Below, piece by piece: positions 7,790-16,294 of a stretch of DNA of 64,000 bases; position 1 is the first letter of the stretch, and each line of letters opens with the position of its first letter. The stretch is from Amycolatopsis antarctica (GTDB lineage Bacteria > Actinomycetota > Actinomycetes > Mycobacteriales > Pseudonocardiaceae), in contig NZ_NKYE01000001.1 in assembly GCF_002262875.1 (NCBI RefSeq), positions 620,001 through 684,000 on the forward strand, in the 5' to 3' direction. The position numbers and the translations under genes were made by a program. The notes below the pieces were generated by a model. The model ran no database searches. It worked only from the letters and a program-made list of their open reading frames with translations, and had not been told where the DNA came from.

Positions 7790-9025
7790 GCGCGATCCGA
7801 GCAGCGCCCGCGTCGGCCACGTCGAGACGACGTGCAGGAACCCCTCGAACGGACCACGGCTCGCCCAGCGCTTCCACAGCACCGCGGCGACCAGCGCGGC
7901 CACGGCGAACCAGAGGAAGTTGCCGACGCCGAACGACGGATCGTCGCGCCAGATGATCCAGATCGCGACGAAGTGCAGCACGTAGGCGCTGAGGATGACC
8001 GAACCGAGGTCGGCCAGGGGCCGGGTCGCCCTCGGCAGCCTGGCGGCGAGCAACTGACAGCCGCCGATCACGGCCGCCGCCACCCCGATGCAGCCGAGGA
8101 AGTCGAACGGCGTGTACGAGTGCGGCGTCGCCACCAGTTCGTAAGCCAGGGTCGTGGTCGGCGGTGTGCCGTGGATGCTCATCGCGTGCGTGGTGAAGTA
8201 CTCGGCCGGTGACATGCCCGCCGCCGCGGCCTGCCCGGCAAGGGTCGCCTCGATCGCCTCCCGTCCGCCGAGCAGGTCGGTGGCCGCCCAGGACGCCGTG
8301 TACGCCAGCGCCGCGAGTGCCGCGCCCCCGGCGAGCAACCGCCTGCAGACCGGCGAGGACGTGAGGTCAAGCCTGCCGATCGCCATGCCGGCGAAGATGT
8401 AGGTCATCAGGTTCAGGGCCGGGAAGGTCCCGGTGACCAGCAGGGCGAGCAGGAACCCGTCGAGGCCGGTGCCGTCGGCGAACATCTCCGGCCGGATGTC
8501 CGGCCAGAGCAGCAGCAGGTCCCGCGGCGCGATCTCGGCCCGGATCCAGAACGACGTCAGCGGGAACGCGATCGCGGTGCCCACGGCCAGCCCGGCCAGC
8601 CCGCGCACACCCAGCCGCAGGAACGGGATCACCAACACGAAACACGCGCCGTAGTAGGCGAGGATCACCAGATAACTGGTGTCGAGCCAGGTCAACGCCA
8701 GGCCGAACGCCAGCAGGAACGGCGCGCGCAACGCCAGTCGCATCGAGACCCGGGTCCGGTCGATACCGGAGCGCGGTTCCCGCCCACCGGACATCAGCGC
8801 GATCGACACCCCCGCCAGCACCGCGAACAGGGCCGCCGAGCGACCCTCGAACGGGAGGAACGCGGTGCCCAGCCAGCCTTCGAGCGGGTTGGGGCCGAGA
8901 TGCGAGGCGTACATGCCGAGCACGGCGACGCCCCTGGCGACATCCACGCCGGAGAGCCGTGTCGGCTTCGTCGTCACGTCCCCCGTCAGCACGGGGCGTT
9001 CCTGACCGACCGCGACGCCGCTCAC
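7784..9025 (-). CDS. Polytopic membrane protein, HGSNAT/DUF418-type acyltransferase
   Basis: The protein of about 413 residues has ten or so predicted membrane helices. It opens with RLSGVDVARGVAVLGMYASH, the signature start of the heparan-alpha-glucosaminide N-acetyltransferase catalytic domain (DUF1624/DUF418 group). The C-terminal part has PLADLGSVILSAYVLHF, typical of DUF418. It probably transfers an acyl group across the membrane onto an envelope sugar or other acceptor; the substrate is unknown. The start is the GTG at 9025 behind GAGATGAG, giving a short cytoplasmic tail before the first helix. Confidence 0.8.
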   Translation of the reverse strand: MSGVAVGQERPVLTGDVTTKPTRLSGVDVARGVAVLGMYASHLGPNPLEGWLGTAFLPFEGRSAALFAVLAGVSIALMSGGREPRSGIDRTRVSMRLALRAPFLLAFGLALTWLDTSYLVILAYYGACFVLVIPFLRLGVRGLAGLAVGTAIAFPLTSFWIRAEIAPRDLLLLWPDIRPEMFADGTGLDGFLLALLVTGTFPALNLMTYIFAGMAIGRLDLTSSPVCRRLLAGGAALAALAYTASWAATDLLGGREAIEATLAGQAAAAGMSPAEYFTTHAMSIHGTPPTTTLAYELVATPHSYTPFDFLGCIGVAAAVIGGCQLLAARLPRATRPLADLGSVILSAYVLHFVAIWIIWRDDPSFGVGNFLWFAVAALVAAVLWKRWASRGPFEGFLHVVSTWPTRALLGSRR

Positions 9026-9092
9026 CTCATCTCGCTGCCAGGCTGCCGTCCCCCCAGCCCACCCGCGTCCCCGCCCGTGCCGGGAACGCGGC

Positions 9093-9125
9093 ACCGGCGG
9101 GGCCGCTCGCGCGGGCCCCGCCGGT
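9093..9125 (-). terminator. Strong GC hairpin downstream of DUF3107 gene
   Basis: ACCGGCGGGGCC (9093-9104) and GGCCCCGCCGGT (9114-9125) are perfect 12-bp arms around a 9-nt loop. The hairpin lies 33 nt past the stop of the minus-strand DUF3107 gene. It would also form on the opposite strand, but no gene ends there. No U-run is seen. Confidence 0.75.
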
Positions 9126-9157
9126 CGTCGTCTCTCGCGCGTCAGTCGCCGTCCGCG

Positions 9158-9388
9158 TCAGTTGCCGACGCCGAAGCCGACCTTCCGCACGTCCGCGGGC
9201 GCGATCTCCACGTAGGCGATGCGGTCCGACGGGACCAGGAACTTGCGGCCCTTGTCGTCGGACAGGCGAAGCAGGCCGTCGTCGGAGTTCAGCGCCTCGG
9301 AGACGAGCTTCTCGACCTCCTCGGCCGACTGGTCGCTCGTCACCACGAGCTCTCGAGGGGTGTCCTCGATGCCGATCTTGACCTCCAC
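9158..9388 (-). CDS. DUF3107 protein (Rv3208A/TB9.4-like)
   Basis: This is a 76-residue conserved actinobacterial protein. It starts at the GTG at 9388 (VEVKIGIEDTPRELVVTS), preceded by a perfect GGAGGT ribosome-binding site. The body contains SAEEVEKLVSEAL and KGRKFLVPSDRIAYVEIAP and ends GFGVGN. The ATP-binding-like label used in some databases is not supported by any motif seen here. Neighbours on both sides (TetR of Rv3208 type, ferritin-like, RhlE) reproduce the mycobacterial order Rv3208-Rv3211 apart from an insertion of about 5 kb. Confidence 0.9.
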   Translation of the reverse strand: MEVKIGIEDTPRELVVTSDQSAEEVEKLVSEALNSDDGLLRLSDDKGRKFLVPSDRIAYVEIAPADVRKVGFGVGN

Positions 9389-9474
9389 GTGCGACCTCCG
9401 CTGGTGCTCGTACTCGACTCGTTCCGACTCGCCCGCCCGGCGCCCGCGGGCACCGGATGGGTCACCGCTCAAGG

Positions 9475-10173
9475 CTAGCCGAGACCGAGGGCCTGCATCC
9501 GCTTGGCGTGACCCTGCTGCAGCCGCCGGAACAGGCCCGCGATGCCGGACAGATCGCCCGATCCCGCCACGATCAGCTCGGCCAGCCCATCCCGCTCGGC
9601 CACCACGTACTGCCCCTGCGTCAACGCCTCGCCGAGCAGCCTGCGGCCCCACAGCGCCAGCCGGTCGCGCTGCTTGCCGTCCGCCTCGATGGCCGCGGCG
9701 ACCTCGCGCTCGGCGAAGGCCGAATGCCCGGTGTCGGCGAGTACGGCCAGCACCAGTTCCCGCGGTTCGGGTTCGAGCCATTCGGCGAGCTCGCGATAGA
9801 GGTCGGCAGCGAGGCCGTCGCCCACGTGCGCCTTGACCAGCGACTCCAGCCAGGATTTCGGCCGGGTGCCCGCGTGGAAGGCGTCGATCGAGGCGACGAA
9901 CGGTGCCATCGCCTCGGACACCGCAACGCCGCCCGCCGCGAGATGCCGCTCGATCAGGTCGTAGTGGCCGATCTCCGCCGCCGCCATCGACGCCAGCGCG
10001 GCACGCCCGCCCAGCGTCGGGGCGGTCCGGGAATCCTCGGCCAGCCGGTCGAACGCCGAGAGCTCGCCGTACGCGAGAACCCCCAGCAGGTCCACCACGC
10101 CGTCGTTCATCCGGGTCGCAGCGGACCCGGAACCGTGCCCGCTGCCGGGCTCATCCACACCGCGCTCAGTCAC
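9475..10173 (-). CDS. Ferritin-like fold protein (MiaE-like, Rv3210c type)
   Basis: The protein of about 232 residues is predicted to be an all-helical ferritin-like bundle. Carboxylate/His pairs sit on helices, for example [43 protein letters not shown] and [11 protein letters not shown]. These suggest a diiron or degenerate diiron site related to tRNA-hydroxylase MiaE. The actual reaction is unknown. The start is the GTG at 10173 ([12 protein letters not shown]). An upstream in-frame start at 10236 would overlap the spacer shared with rhlE. It is divergent from the DEAD-box helicase gene, as in mycobacteria. Confidence 0.8.
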   Translation of the reverse strand: MTERGVDEPGSGHGSGSAATRMNDGVVDLLGVLAYGELSAFDRLAEDSRTAPTLGGRAALASMAAAEIGHYDLIERHLAAGGVAVSEAMAPFVASIDAFHAGTRPKSWLESLVKAHVGDGLAADLYRELAEWLEPEPRELVLAVLADTGHSAFAEREVAAAIEADGKQRDRLALWGRRLLGEALTQGQYVVAERDGLAELIVAGSGDLSGIAGLFRRLQQGHAKRMQALGLG

Positions 10174-10515
10174 CAGGCCACCGTAGCCGCATTCGCGGTG
10201 CGAGGATTCACACCCGGCTCGCGCGCCCGGAACCACCCGTAACGGTGAGGTCGCGCTACACTGCTACTGGTATTGACAGGATCTGCCGCGTCGCGGCTGC
10301 GTGCCCGCCGTTCATGAGCACCGGATTAGCACCCGGTGCCGGACCCGCCGGAGAACCGTTCCGGCACGGCGCAGGGATGCCGCCCGGCGGCGCGGAGACA
10401 GTGTGCGTGCACGCCTCGAGCGGCATTCCCGCGAACGATCGCCGCGCTTGTCGCGAAATGCGATCGAATTCCCACGTGGTCGAGTGTCGAGAAGTACCAG
10501 GCCGTGCGCGCTGGT
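10174..10515. other. Intergenic region and probable 5' leader of rhlE (342 bp)
   Basis: This gap has no convincing gene. It contains the -10-like TACACT (10257-10262), a TTGACA hexamer (10273-10278) with no well-spaced -10, an imperfect GC hairpin with GTGCCGG and CCGGCAC arms around 10336-10367, and TCGCGAAATGCGA further down. RNA-helicase genes often have long regulated leaders, but nothing diagnostic such as a known riboswitch was recognised. Confidence 0.4.
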
Positions 10516-12330
10516 ATGAGAGAGGCGATCACCCTGACCGCGAACCAGTCCGACATCGTTCCCGACCCGGCCGCCGGCACCGACCCGGACAACCCGGCCA
10601 CCCTCGACCCGGTAGTCCTCGAGCACGTCGAATCCGGCGTGCCCGCGACGGACACCTCCCACCCGCTGCTGGCCGACGCGCCCGTGCCGCCGGAGGCCCC
10701 GACCTTCGCCGAGTTCGGCGTCCGGCCGGAGATCGTCCGCGCGCTCAACGAGGCGGGCATCGAGCGCACCTTCGCCATCCAGTCGCTGACGCTGCCGCTG
10801 GCCATGGCGGGCGACGACCTGATCGGCCAGGCCCGTACCGGCATGGGCAAGACGCTCGGCTTCGGCGTGCCGATGCTGCAGCGGCTGACCATTCCCGGCG
10901 ACGGCACCCCGCAGGCGCTCGTCGTCGTGCCCACCCGCGAGCTGTGCCTGCAGGTCGCCCACGACCTCACCGACGCGGGCAAGCACCTCGGCGTGCGCAC
11001 GCTCGCCATCTACGGCGGACGGCCGTACGAGCCGCAGATCGACGCGCTGCGCAAGGGCGTCGACCTGGTCATCGGCACGCCGGGGCGGCTGCTGGATCTG
11101 GCCGAGCAGCAGCACCTGGTGCTGGGCAAGGTACAGAGCCTGGTGCTGGACGAGGCCGACGAGATGCTCGACCTCGGCTTCCTCCCGGACATCGAGCGCG
11201 TCCTGCGCATGGTCCCGGACAAGCGCCAGACGATGCTTTTCTCCGCGACGATGCCCGGCCCGATCATCACCCTGGCCCGGACCTTCCTCACCCAGCCCAC
11301 GCACATCCGGGCCGAGGAGAACGACGCCGGAGCGATCCACGAGCGCACCACCCAGTTCGTCTACCGGGCGCACTCGATGGACAAGCCCGAACTGATCGCG
11401 AAGGCGCTGCAGGCCACCGACCGCGGCCTGACGATGATCTTCACCCGCACGAAGCGCACCGCCCAGAAGGTCGCCGACGAGCTCGCCGAGCGCGGTTTCG
11501 CCGCCGCCGCCGTGCACGGCGACCTGGGCCAGGGCGCGCGTGAGCAGGCGCTGCGCGCGTTCCGCTCCGGCAAGGTGGACGTGCTGGTGGCCACCGACGT
11601 CGCCGCCCGCGGCATCGACGTCGACGACGTCACGCACGTGTTCAACTACCAGACCCCGGACGACGAGAAGACCTACGTCCACCGCATCGGCCGCACCGGT
11701 CGTGCGGGCAAGACGGGCGTGGCGATCACCCTCGTCGACTGGGACGACATGCCCCGGTGGAAGCTGATCTCCGACACGCTCGGTCTCGACCGGCCCGACC
11801 CGGTCGAGACCTACTCGACGTCGAAGCACCTGTTCAGCGACCTCGGTATCCCGGAGGGCGCGTCCGGCAGGCTCCCGCTGTCCAAGCGCACCCGCGCCGG
11901 GCTGTCCGCGGAGAACGAGGAAGATCTGGGCGGCAAGCAGCGCCGGGGCCGTGGCCGTCCCGTCGAGGCGGAGGAGCCGCAGCGCAGGCGCGCTCGCACC
12001 CCGCGCAAGCGCACCAGGGGCGGAGCCGACAACGCCGCCCGGATCGAAGCGGACGACGCCGCGGCCGGTACGTCCGCCGTCGGTACGTCCGGTGAGGGTG
12101 AGAGCGCCGCCGAGGGTGAGGGCGGCCGTTCCCGCGGCAGGCGCCGTTCCCGCGGCGGTGGCGGAACCAAGCCCAACGGCGAGGCCCCCGCCGCCAAGGA
12201 GCGCGAGAACGGCACCGGCGAGAACGGTGAGCGTCCCGCGCGTCGCCGCCGCCGTCGTCGCTCCGGTGCCGGTGCGGGTGCCGCCACGGCGACACCCAAC
12301 AACAGTGAAACGCCGGCTTCGGCAGACTGA
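10516..12330 (+). CDS. rhlE: DEAD-box RNA helicase RhlE type
   Basis: The predicted protein has about 604 residues and carries all helicase motifs: Q motif (FGVRPEIVRALN, IQSLTLPLA), Walker A ARTGMGKT, PTRELCLQV, TPGRLLDL, DEAD in VLDEADEMLDLGF, SATMP, VATDVAARGIDV and HRIGRTGRAG. It unwinds short RNA duplexes with ATP in ribosome assembly or mRNA decay. After about residue 440 comes a low-complexity tail rich in Arg, Gly and Glu with runs of Arg (RRRRRR), a likely RNA-binding region. The start at ATG 10516 has no clear Shine-Dalgarno sequence, so a GTG at 10504 is possible. The next gene starts 4 nt after its stop. Confidence 0.93.
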   Translation: MREAITLTANQSDIVPDPAAGTDPDNPATLDPVVLEHVESGVPATDTSHPLLADAPVPPEAPTFAEFGVRPEIVRALNEAGIERTFAIQSLTLPLAMAGDDLIGQARTGMGKTLGFGVPMLQRLTIPGDGTPQALVVVPTRELCLQVAHDLTDAGKHLGVRTLAIYGGRPYEPQIDALRKGVDLVIGTPGRLLDLAEQQHLVLGKVQSLVLDEADEMLDLGFLPDIERVLRMVPDKRQTMLFSATMPGPIITLARTFLTQPTHIRAEENDAGAIHERTTQFVYRAHSMDKPELIAKALQATDRGLTMIFTRTKRTAQKVADELAERGFAAAAVHGDLGQGAREQALRAFRSGKVDVLVATDVAARGIDVDDVTHVFNYQTPDDEKTYVHRIGRTGRAGKTGVAITLVDWDDMPRWKLISDTLGLDRPDPVETYSTSKHLFSDLGIPEGASGRLPLSKRTRAGLSAENEEDLGGKQRRGRGRPVEAEEPQRRRARTPRKRTRGGADNAARIEADDAAAGTSAVGTSGEGESAAEGEGGRSRGRRRSRGGGGTKPNGEAPAAKERENGTGENGERPARRRRRRRSGAGAGAATATPNNSETPASAD

Positions 12331-12334
12331 CCGC

Positions 12335-13720
12335 GTGGTCGACGCGCGGGAGGGTGCCGGACTGGGCACCGAGGACGTACTGGCGCCGTCCGGCTCGGCA
12401 TCGCCCGGTGCCGAACCGTCGGACGCCGCCGAGCCCGGTGCCGCGGAGCCCGATGCTGTGGACCCCGGGCCGCCGGGCACCGGCGACGGAGCCCGGCGTC
12501 CCGCGCGTTCCCGCCCTTCGCCGTGGAACCGCCGCCGCGACCGGGTGGCCGCGGCGGTCATCGCCGTGGCCTGCCTGGTGGCGGGCTTGCTGGTGTGGAC
12601 GTTCAGCGACGTCCGGGCCACCACCTCACAGCGAGCCGCCCCGCCCGCCGCCGTGCCACCGGCGCAGCCGCAGGTTCCCGGCACGCTCACGGAGATGTGG
12701 CAGGCGCCGAGCCCGGCCACGCCGACCCCGGTCGGCGAGGCCGACGCCGTCGTCACCGGAGCGGACGGCGAGGTGGCCGGGCGCGATCCGATGACCGGAG
12801 AGGTCCGCTGGCGTTATGGCAGGGACCTCGACCTGTGCACGATCGGCGGGGCGTGGAACAGGGCCGTCGCCGTGTACCGCAAGGACAGCGGATGCAGCGA
12901 GGTGACCGCGCTCGACCCGCGCACCGGGGCAAGGACCGCGCAGCGCAACGGGGACGCGGAGCTCGGCACCCGGCTGGTGAACGACGGCTCGCATCTCACC
13001 GCGACCGGCACCACGCTGCTCAACACCTGGCGTGACGACCTGGTGAAAAGCATGGAGTACGGCCGGGTCTCGGCGCTGGTCAACCCGGACAAGCAACCGA
13101 GGACGGGCTGCACCTACGGATCGGTCGCCGCCACGGGCGGCAAGGTCGGCGTGATCGAACGCTGCCCGGGAGACCAGGCGGACCGGCTGACCGTCTACAA
13201 GTCCAGCGGCGGCGAGAGCGACGAGCCGAAACCGCTCTACAGTTCCGTGCTCGCCGGGCGGTCGGCGAAGGTGATCGCCATGTCCGGCGAGGTCACCGCC
13301 GTCGCGCTGCCCGAGCAGAAGCTGCTCGTCGTCTACGGCAAGGACGGCAACCAGACCGCGGCGTACCCCTTGGACCTGGCGCCCGGCGAGCTGGCACAGG
13401 ACCCGCCCGGGGGCGTCGTGCCCACCGCGAAGGGCGCGGCGGGCATCTACTGGTTCACCGGCTCGCGCACCGTCGCCCTGGCGAAGGAGAACCTCGCGCC
13501 GCGCTGGACGCTGGACGGAGCCACCGGCACGGGAACCCTTTTCGGCAACCAGTTCGTGCTGCCGATCGACGGCGGGCTCGCCGTCGTGGAGGAAGCCGAC
13601 GGCCGCACCGTCCGCACCATCGGCGTCGACCGCCGCGGTTACCCCGGCGAGGTCCGGCTCGGCACACTCGGTTCGGTGCTGCTGGAACAGCGCGGCGAGA
13701 CCGTGGCGGCGCTCCGGTGA
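12335..13720 (+). CDS. Membrane-anchored PQQ/beta-propeller-like protein (Rv3212 type)
   Basis: The 461-residue protein has an acidic, Ala/Pro-rich cytoplasmic N-terminus (about 60 residues), a basic stretch PWNRRRDR and one membrane helix (VAAAVIAVACLVAGLLVWTF). The large extracytoplasmic domain has repeated strand pairs such as ADGEVAGRDPMTGEVRWRYG and CSEVTALDPRTGARTAQ, typical of a PQQ-like beta-propeller. Cys residues are spaced as for disulfides. It follows rhlE by 4 nt, so the genes are co-transcribed as Rv3211-Rv3212 are. Function is unknown. Confidence 0.8.
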   Translation: MVDAREGAGLGTEDVLAPSGSASPGAEPSDAAEPGAAEPDAVDPGPPGTGDGARRPARSRPSPWNRRRDRVAAAVIAVACLVAGLLVWTFSDVRATTSQRAAPPAAVPPAQPQVPGTLTEMWQAPSPATPTPVGEADAVVTGADGEVAGRDPMTGEVRWRYGRDLDLCTIGGAWNRAVAVYRKDSGCSEVTALDPRTGARTAQRNGDAELGTRLVNDGSHLTATGTTLLNTWRDDLVKSMEYGRVSALVNPDKQPRTGCTYGSVAATGGKVGVIERCPGDQADRLTVYKSSGGESDEPKPLYSSVLAGRSAKVIAMSGEVTAVALPEQKLLVVYGKDGNQTAAYPLDLAPGELAQDPPGGVVPTAKGAAGIYWFTGSRTVALAKENLAPRWTLDGATGTGTLFGNQFVLPIDGGLAVVEEADGRTVRTIGVDRRGYPGEVRLGTLGSVLLEQRGETVAALR

Positions 13721-14604
13721 CCGGGCGGTCCTCGCAGGTGAGCGCGCACGGTGCCCGTCGCGTCGACCTGGAGGGACCGTACGGGCGGATCGCCGCGCTG
13801 CGTGCCGACCCGCCGGTGGGTGCTCCGACGGCCGGCACGGTGCTGCTCGTCCCCGGCTACACGGGTTCGAAAGAGGATTTCGCGCCGCTGCTCGACGGCA
13901 TCGCGGACGCCGGTCTCGCCGTCGTCGCCATCGATCAGCCAGGGCAGTACGAGTCGCCCGGCCCGAAGGACGAGGCGCAGTACCTGCCCGAGGCGCTCGG
14001 CAAGGTCGTCGCGGACCTCGTCCGCACACTCGCGGCCGAGGAACGTCCGGTGCTGCTGCTCGGCCACTCCTACGGTGGGCTGGTCTCGCGGGCGGCCGTG
14101 CTGGCGGGTGCCCCGGTGGCGGGGTTGACGCTGCTCGACAGCGGGCCGCACCGGCTGACCGACCGGAACCGGTTGCTGGTGCTGGACTTCGCCGAGCCGG
14201 TGTTGCGGGCGCACGGCCTCGAACAGACCTACACACTGCGGGAACAGCTCAACGTCGGCAATCCCGCGTGGACGGCCGCGCCCGACGAGCTGAAAGCGTT
14301 CCTGCGCGCGCGGTTCGTCGGTTCCCATCCGTCCGCGCTGCTCGGCATGGCGCGCGGGTTGCAGACCGAGCCCGATCGCGTGGCGGAACTGCGCACCCTG
14401 CTCGAACGGGAGGGAACGCCCTCGCTGGTCGTCACCGGGGAGAACGACGATGCGTGGAGTGTTGCCGAACAGCGCGACATGGCGGATCGGCTCGGCGCTC
14501 CGTTCGTGCTCATTCCCGGGGCCGGGCACTCGCCCAACATCGAGACGCCGGATGTGCTGCTCGGCGAGTTGCTGCCGGCGTGGGGTTCCTGGCTGACGTC
14601 GTAG
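13717..14604 (+). CDS. Alpha/beta-fold hydrolase
   Basis: The 295-residue hydrolase shows VLLVPGYTGSKEDF, the nucleophile elbow GHSYGG near residue 112, the acid candidate in TGENDDAWS and the His in GAGHSPNIE. A cap region lies between strands 6 and 7. The GTG start overlaps the previous gene's TGA by 4 nt (GTGA), which suggests translational coupling with the PQQ-like gene. The substrate is unknown. It is the last gene of the conserved block before the accessory region with the ISL3 remnant. Confidence 0.88.
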   Translation: MTGRSSQVSAHGARRVDLEGPYGRIAALRADPPVGAPTAGTVLLVPGYTGSKEDFAPLLDGIADAGLAVVAIDQPGQYESPGPKDEAQYLPEALGKVVADLVRTLAAEERPVLLLGHSYGGLVSRAAVLAGAPVAGLTLLDSGPHRLTDRNRLLVLDFAEPVLRAHGLEQTYTLREQLNVGNPAWTAAPDELKAFLRARFVGSHPSALLGMARGLQTEPDRVAELRTLLEREGTPSLVVTGENDDAWSVAEQRDMADRLGAPFVLIPGAGHSPNIETPDVLLGELLPAWGSWLTS

Positions 14605-14717
14605 TCGCGTTCCGGCGGGGTCTGGCTGGGGGCTGGGTTTCGTGGGGTTGGGCGTATCGGGTCCGGGGCGTCTCGGGGTGGCGTCTCGGATTTCGATCAC
14701 GCCTTCGGCGCGCCGTG

Positions 14718-14772
14718 GGTAACCGTCGCTGCACGGGGCCTTCGCCCTTGATGGTCACCAGCGGCAGTTACC
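14718..14772. repeat. Imperfect inverted repeat next to a transposase remnant
   Basis: GGTAACCGTCGCTG (14718-14731) and CAGCGGCAGTTACC (14759-14772) pair at 12 of 14 positions with a 27-nt spacer. The right arm lies 3 nt past the transposase remnant's stop. It could be a relic of an insertion-sequence end or simply the terminator for the minus-strand remnant or the plus-strand hydrolase. Confidence 0.5.
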
Positions 14773-14775
14773 GCC

Positions 14776-14895
14776 TCATCCCGATCCGGCGACGTAGTCG
14801 GTGAAGTTGCGGAACCCCAGCGCCGAGCCTCGGAGGTGCTCGAGCCGTCCATCGCGACCACCTCTGCTCCGTCGCGCCGGGCCTGTCGAGGGTCC
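14776..14895 (-). pseudogene. Internally deleted ISL3-family transposase remnant
   Basis: On the minus strand two transposase fragments abut. The first reads ARRDGAEVVAMDG, like the catalytic-domain segment of ISL3 transposases. The second reads LEHLRGSALGFRNFTDYVAG and then stops, like the ISL3 C-terminus. They lie in different frames at the junction (about 14845), so the intervening sequence is lost and the gene is dead. This identification rests on recalled family motifs. It marks the left edge of the accessory genes at 14.9-20.2 kb. Confidence 0.7.
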
Positions 14896-14900
14896 CGCGA

Positions 14901-15377
14901 TTACGGCCGGCGACGGAAGTTGATGCGCATCAGCCGGCTGCCGGCCCAGTCTTCGAGCCGTGTCGGCCGGATGGTGCCGGGGTCGTGGGGCTGATTGAGA
15001 TCCGCGACGATCTCCGCCAGCACGGCCTGACGTTCGGCAGGGTCGGTGACCGGTGTGGCCCGTGCGGGCAGATCGGCACGAATCCCGTTCTTGAGGTGGA
15101 AGGTGAAGTCGGGATTGGCGAGAAGGTTCGCATGCCAGTCGGTCGCGGACCCGCCGGCGCCGCTACACAGGTACGTTGCGCCCGCGGCTCGGTAGAAGAA
15201 GATTTCGATGCGGCGTCGTCGGCCGGTGCGGCGCCCCAGTGTCGTGATGTCGATGATTCGTTCTCCGGTGCCCGCGGCGGGTGTGATCTCGATGGCTCGG
15301 CGGTTGTGATCGGGCAGGTGGGACAAAGACGCGTCCCGTGCGGAGTCGTTTGATCCGGTCGTGTCCGGAGTGCTCAT
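14901..15377 (-). CDS. F420(deazaflavin)-dependent nitroreductase family protein
   Basis: The 158-residue protein has the split-barrel DDN/F420H2-dependent reductase pattern: TTLGRRTGRRRRIEIFFYRA, then YLCSGAGGSATDWHANLLANP, FTFHLKNG and a C-terminal DWAGSRLMRINF-like end. Enzymes of this family use reduced coenzyme F420 to reduce quinones or other small molecules. Its ATG overlaps the SDR stop by 4 nt (ATGA, 15374-15377), so the two are translationally coupled in one operon. Codon use is less GC-biased than in the core genes, consistent with acquisition. Confidence 0.85.
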   Translation of the reverse strand: MSTPDTTGSNDSARDASLSHLPDHNRRAIEITPAAGTGERIIDITTLGRRTGRRRRIEIFFYRAAGATYLCSGAGGSATDWHANLLANPDFTFHLKNGIRADLPARATPVTDPAERQAVLAEIVADLNQPHDPGTIRPTRLEDWAGSRLMRINFRRRP

Positions 15378-16153
15378 GCGGTCTCGGCCTGAAGGGCGGG
15401 GCCGAGGAGGAGTCCACCGTCGATGACGTACTCCGAACCCGTGATGAACGACGCGTCTGATGAGGTGAGAAACAGAAGTAGCCGGGTGACGTCGGCAGGC
15501 TCCCCGAGCCGGGGGATGGCGAACGGCTCGGGTGAGTAGAAGTCGGCGATTGCCGCGGTGGCGCCGGCCGCTGGTTCGTGGATGAAGGGGGTCGCGATCA
15601 CGCCGGGGTGGATGGTGTTCACCCGGATGTGGTCGCGGCCGAGTTCGAGCGCTGCCGTTCGGGTAAGGCCTCGCACGGCCCACTTGCCGGCGACGTAAGG
15701 CGCGTAGTGAGCCGTGCCGCCCAGGGCCATTGTCGAGGCGATGTTGACGATGGCTCCCCCTGCCGCGCGGCGCAGAGCCGGGGCGGCGACCTTGATGCCG
15801 AGGAAGGTCCCCGTGAGGTTGACGTCGAGGATGCGTGACCACGTGGCCTGGTCCGTGTTTTCGATTGTTGCCGGCGGGTTCTGGACGCCCGCGTTGTTGA
15901 CGAGCACGTGCAGGGCGCCGAAGGCGCTCTCGGCGGCCAGCACAGCGGCGGACCATGAGCTCTCGTCGGTGACGTCGAGGCGGGTGAAGTGAGCACGGGG
16001 CCCGAGCTCGTCGGCGAGAGCGGCGCCGCGTTCGGCGTCGATTCCGCCGATCACCACGTTCGCTCCCTCCGCGTGAAAGGCGCGCACGTGGCTCGAGCCC
16101 TGGCCGCCGGTCCCACCGGTCACGAGCACGGTCTGGTTGTCGAAGCGGTTCAT
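15374..16153 (-). CDS. Short-chain dehydrogenase/reductase
   Basis: The 259-residue classical SDR has the cofactor loop TGGTGGQG at residues 13-20, LDVTDESSW, NNAG near residue 90, the catalytic Ser region NIASTMALGG and YVAGK (Tyr and Lys). It ends with the usual FITGSEYVIDGG. It resembles mycobacterial FabG3/20-beta-hydroxysteroid dehydrogenases. It probably oxidises or reduces a sterol- or keto-substrate with NAD(P), perhaps handing product to the coupled F420 reductase. The ribosome-binding site AAGGA precedes the ATG at 16153. A divergent TetR gene faces it. Confidence 0.92.
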   Translation of the reverse strand: MNRFDNQTVLVTGGTGGQGSSHVRAFHAEGANVVIGGIDAERGAALADELGPRAHFTRLDVTDESSWSAAVLAAESAFGALHVLVNNAGVQNPPATIENTDQATWSRILDVNLTGTFLGIKVAAPALRRAAGGAIVNIASTMALGGTAHYAPYVAGKWAVRGLTRTAALELGRDHIRVNTIHPGVIATPFIHEPAAGATAAIADFYSPEPFAIPRLGEPADVTRLLLFLTSSDASFITGSEYVIDGGLLLGPALQAETA

Positions 16154-16217
16154 CGGATGGTCCTTCGGTACGAGGGGTGACCGACCGGATTCGTCGGCAG
16201 TGAGCGGCCGGCCAGTG

Positions 16218-16278
16218 GTGAGCCGAGTGGCTCACCTCGCATGCTAGGTCGACGACAGTGGTGAGTCAAGCCACTCAC
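16218..16278. promoter_or_regulatory. Tandem palindromic operators and overlapping divergent promoters
   Basis: Two similar units of about 36 bp are directly repeated, each with a palindrome: GTGAGC-n6-GCTCAC (16218-16235) and GTGAGT-n6-ACTCAC (16261-16278). On the minus strand, TTGACT (16264-16269), a 17-bp spacer and TAGCAT (16241-16246) form a good promoter for the SDR gene, overlapping the second operator. On the plus strand TATGCT (16283-16288) ends 6 nt before the TetR ATG. TetR binding here would block both directions. Confidence 0.8.
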
Positions 16279-16294
16279 CTCGTATGCTGGGTCC

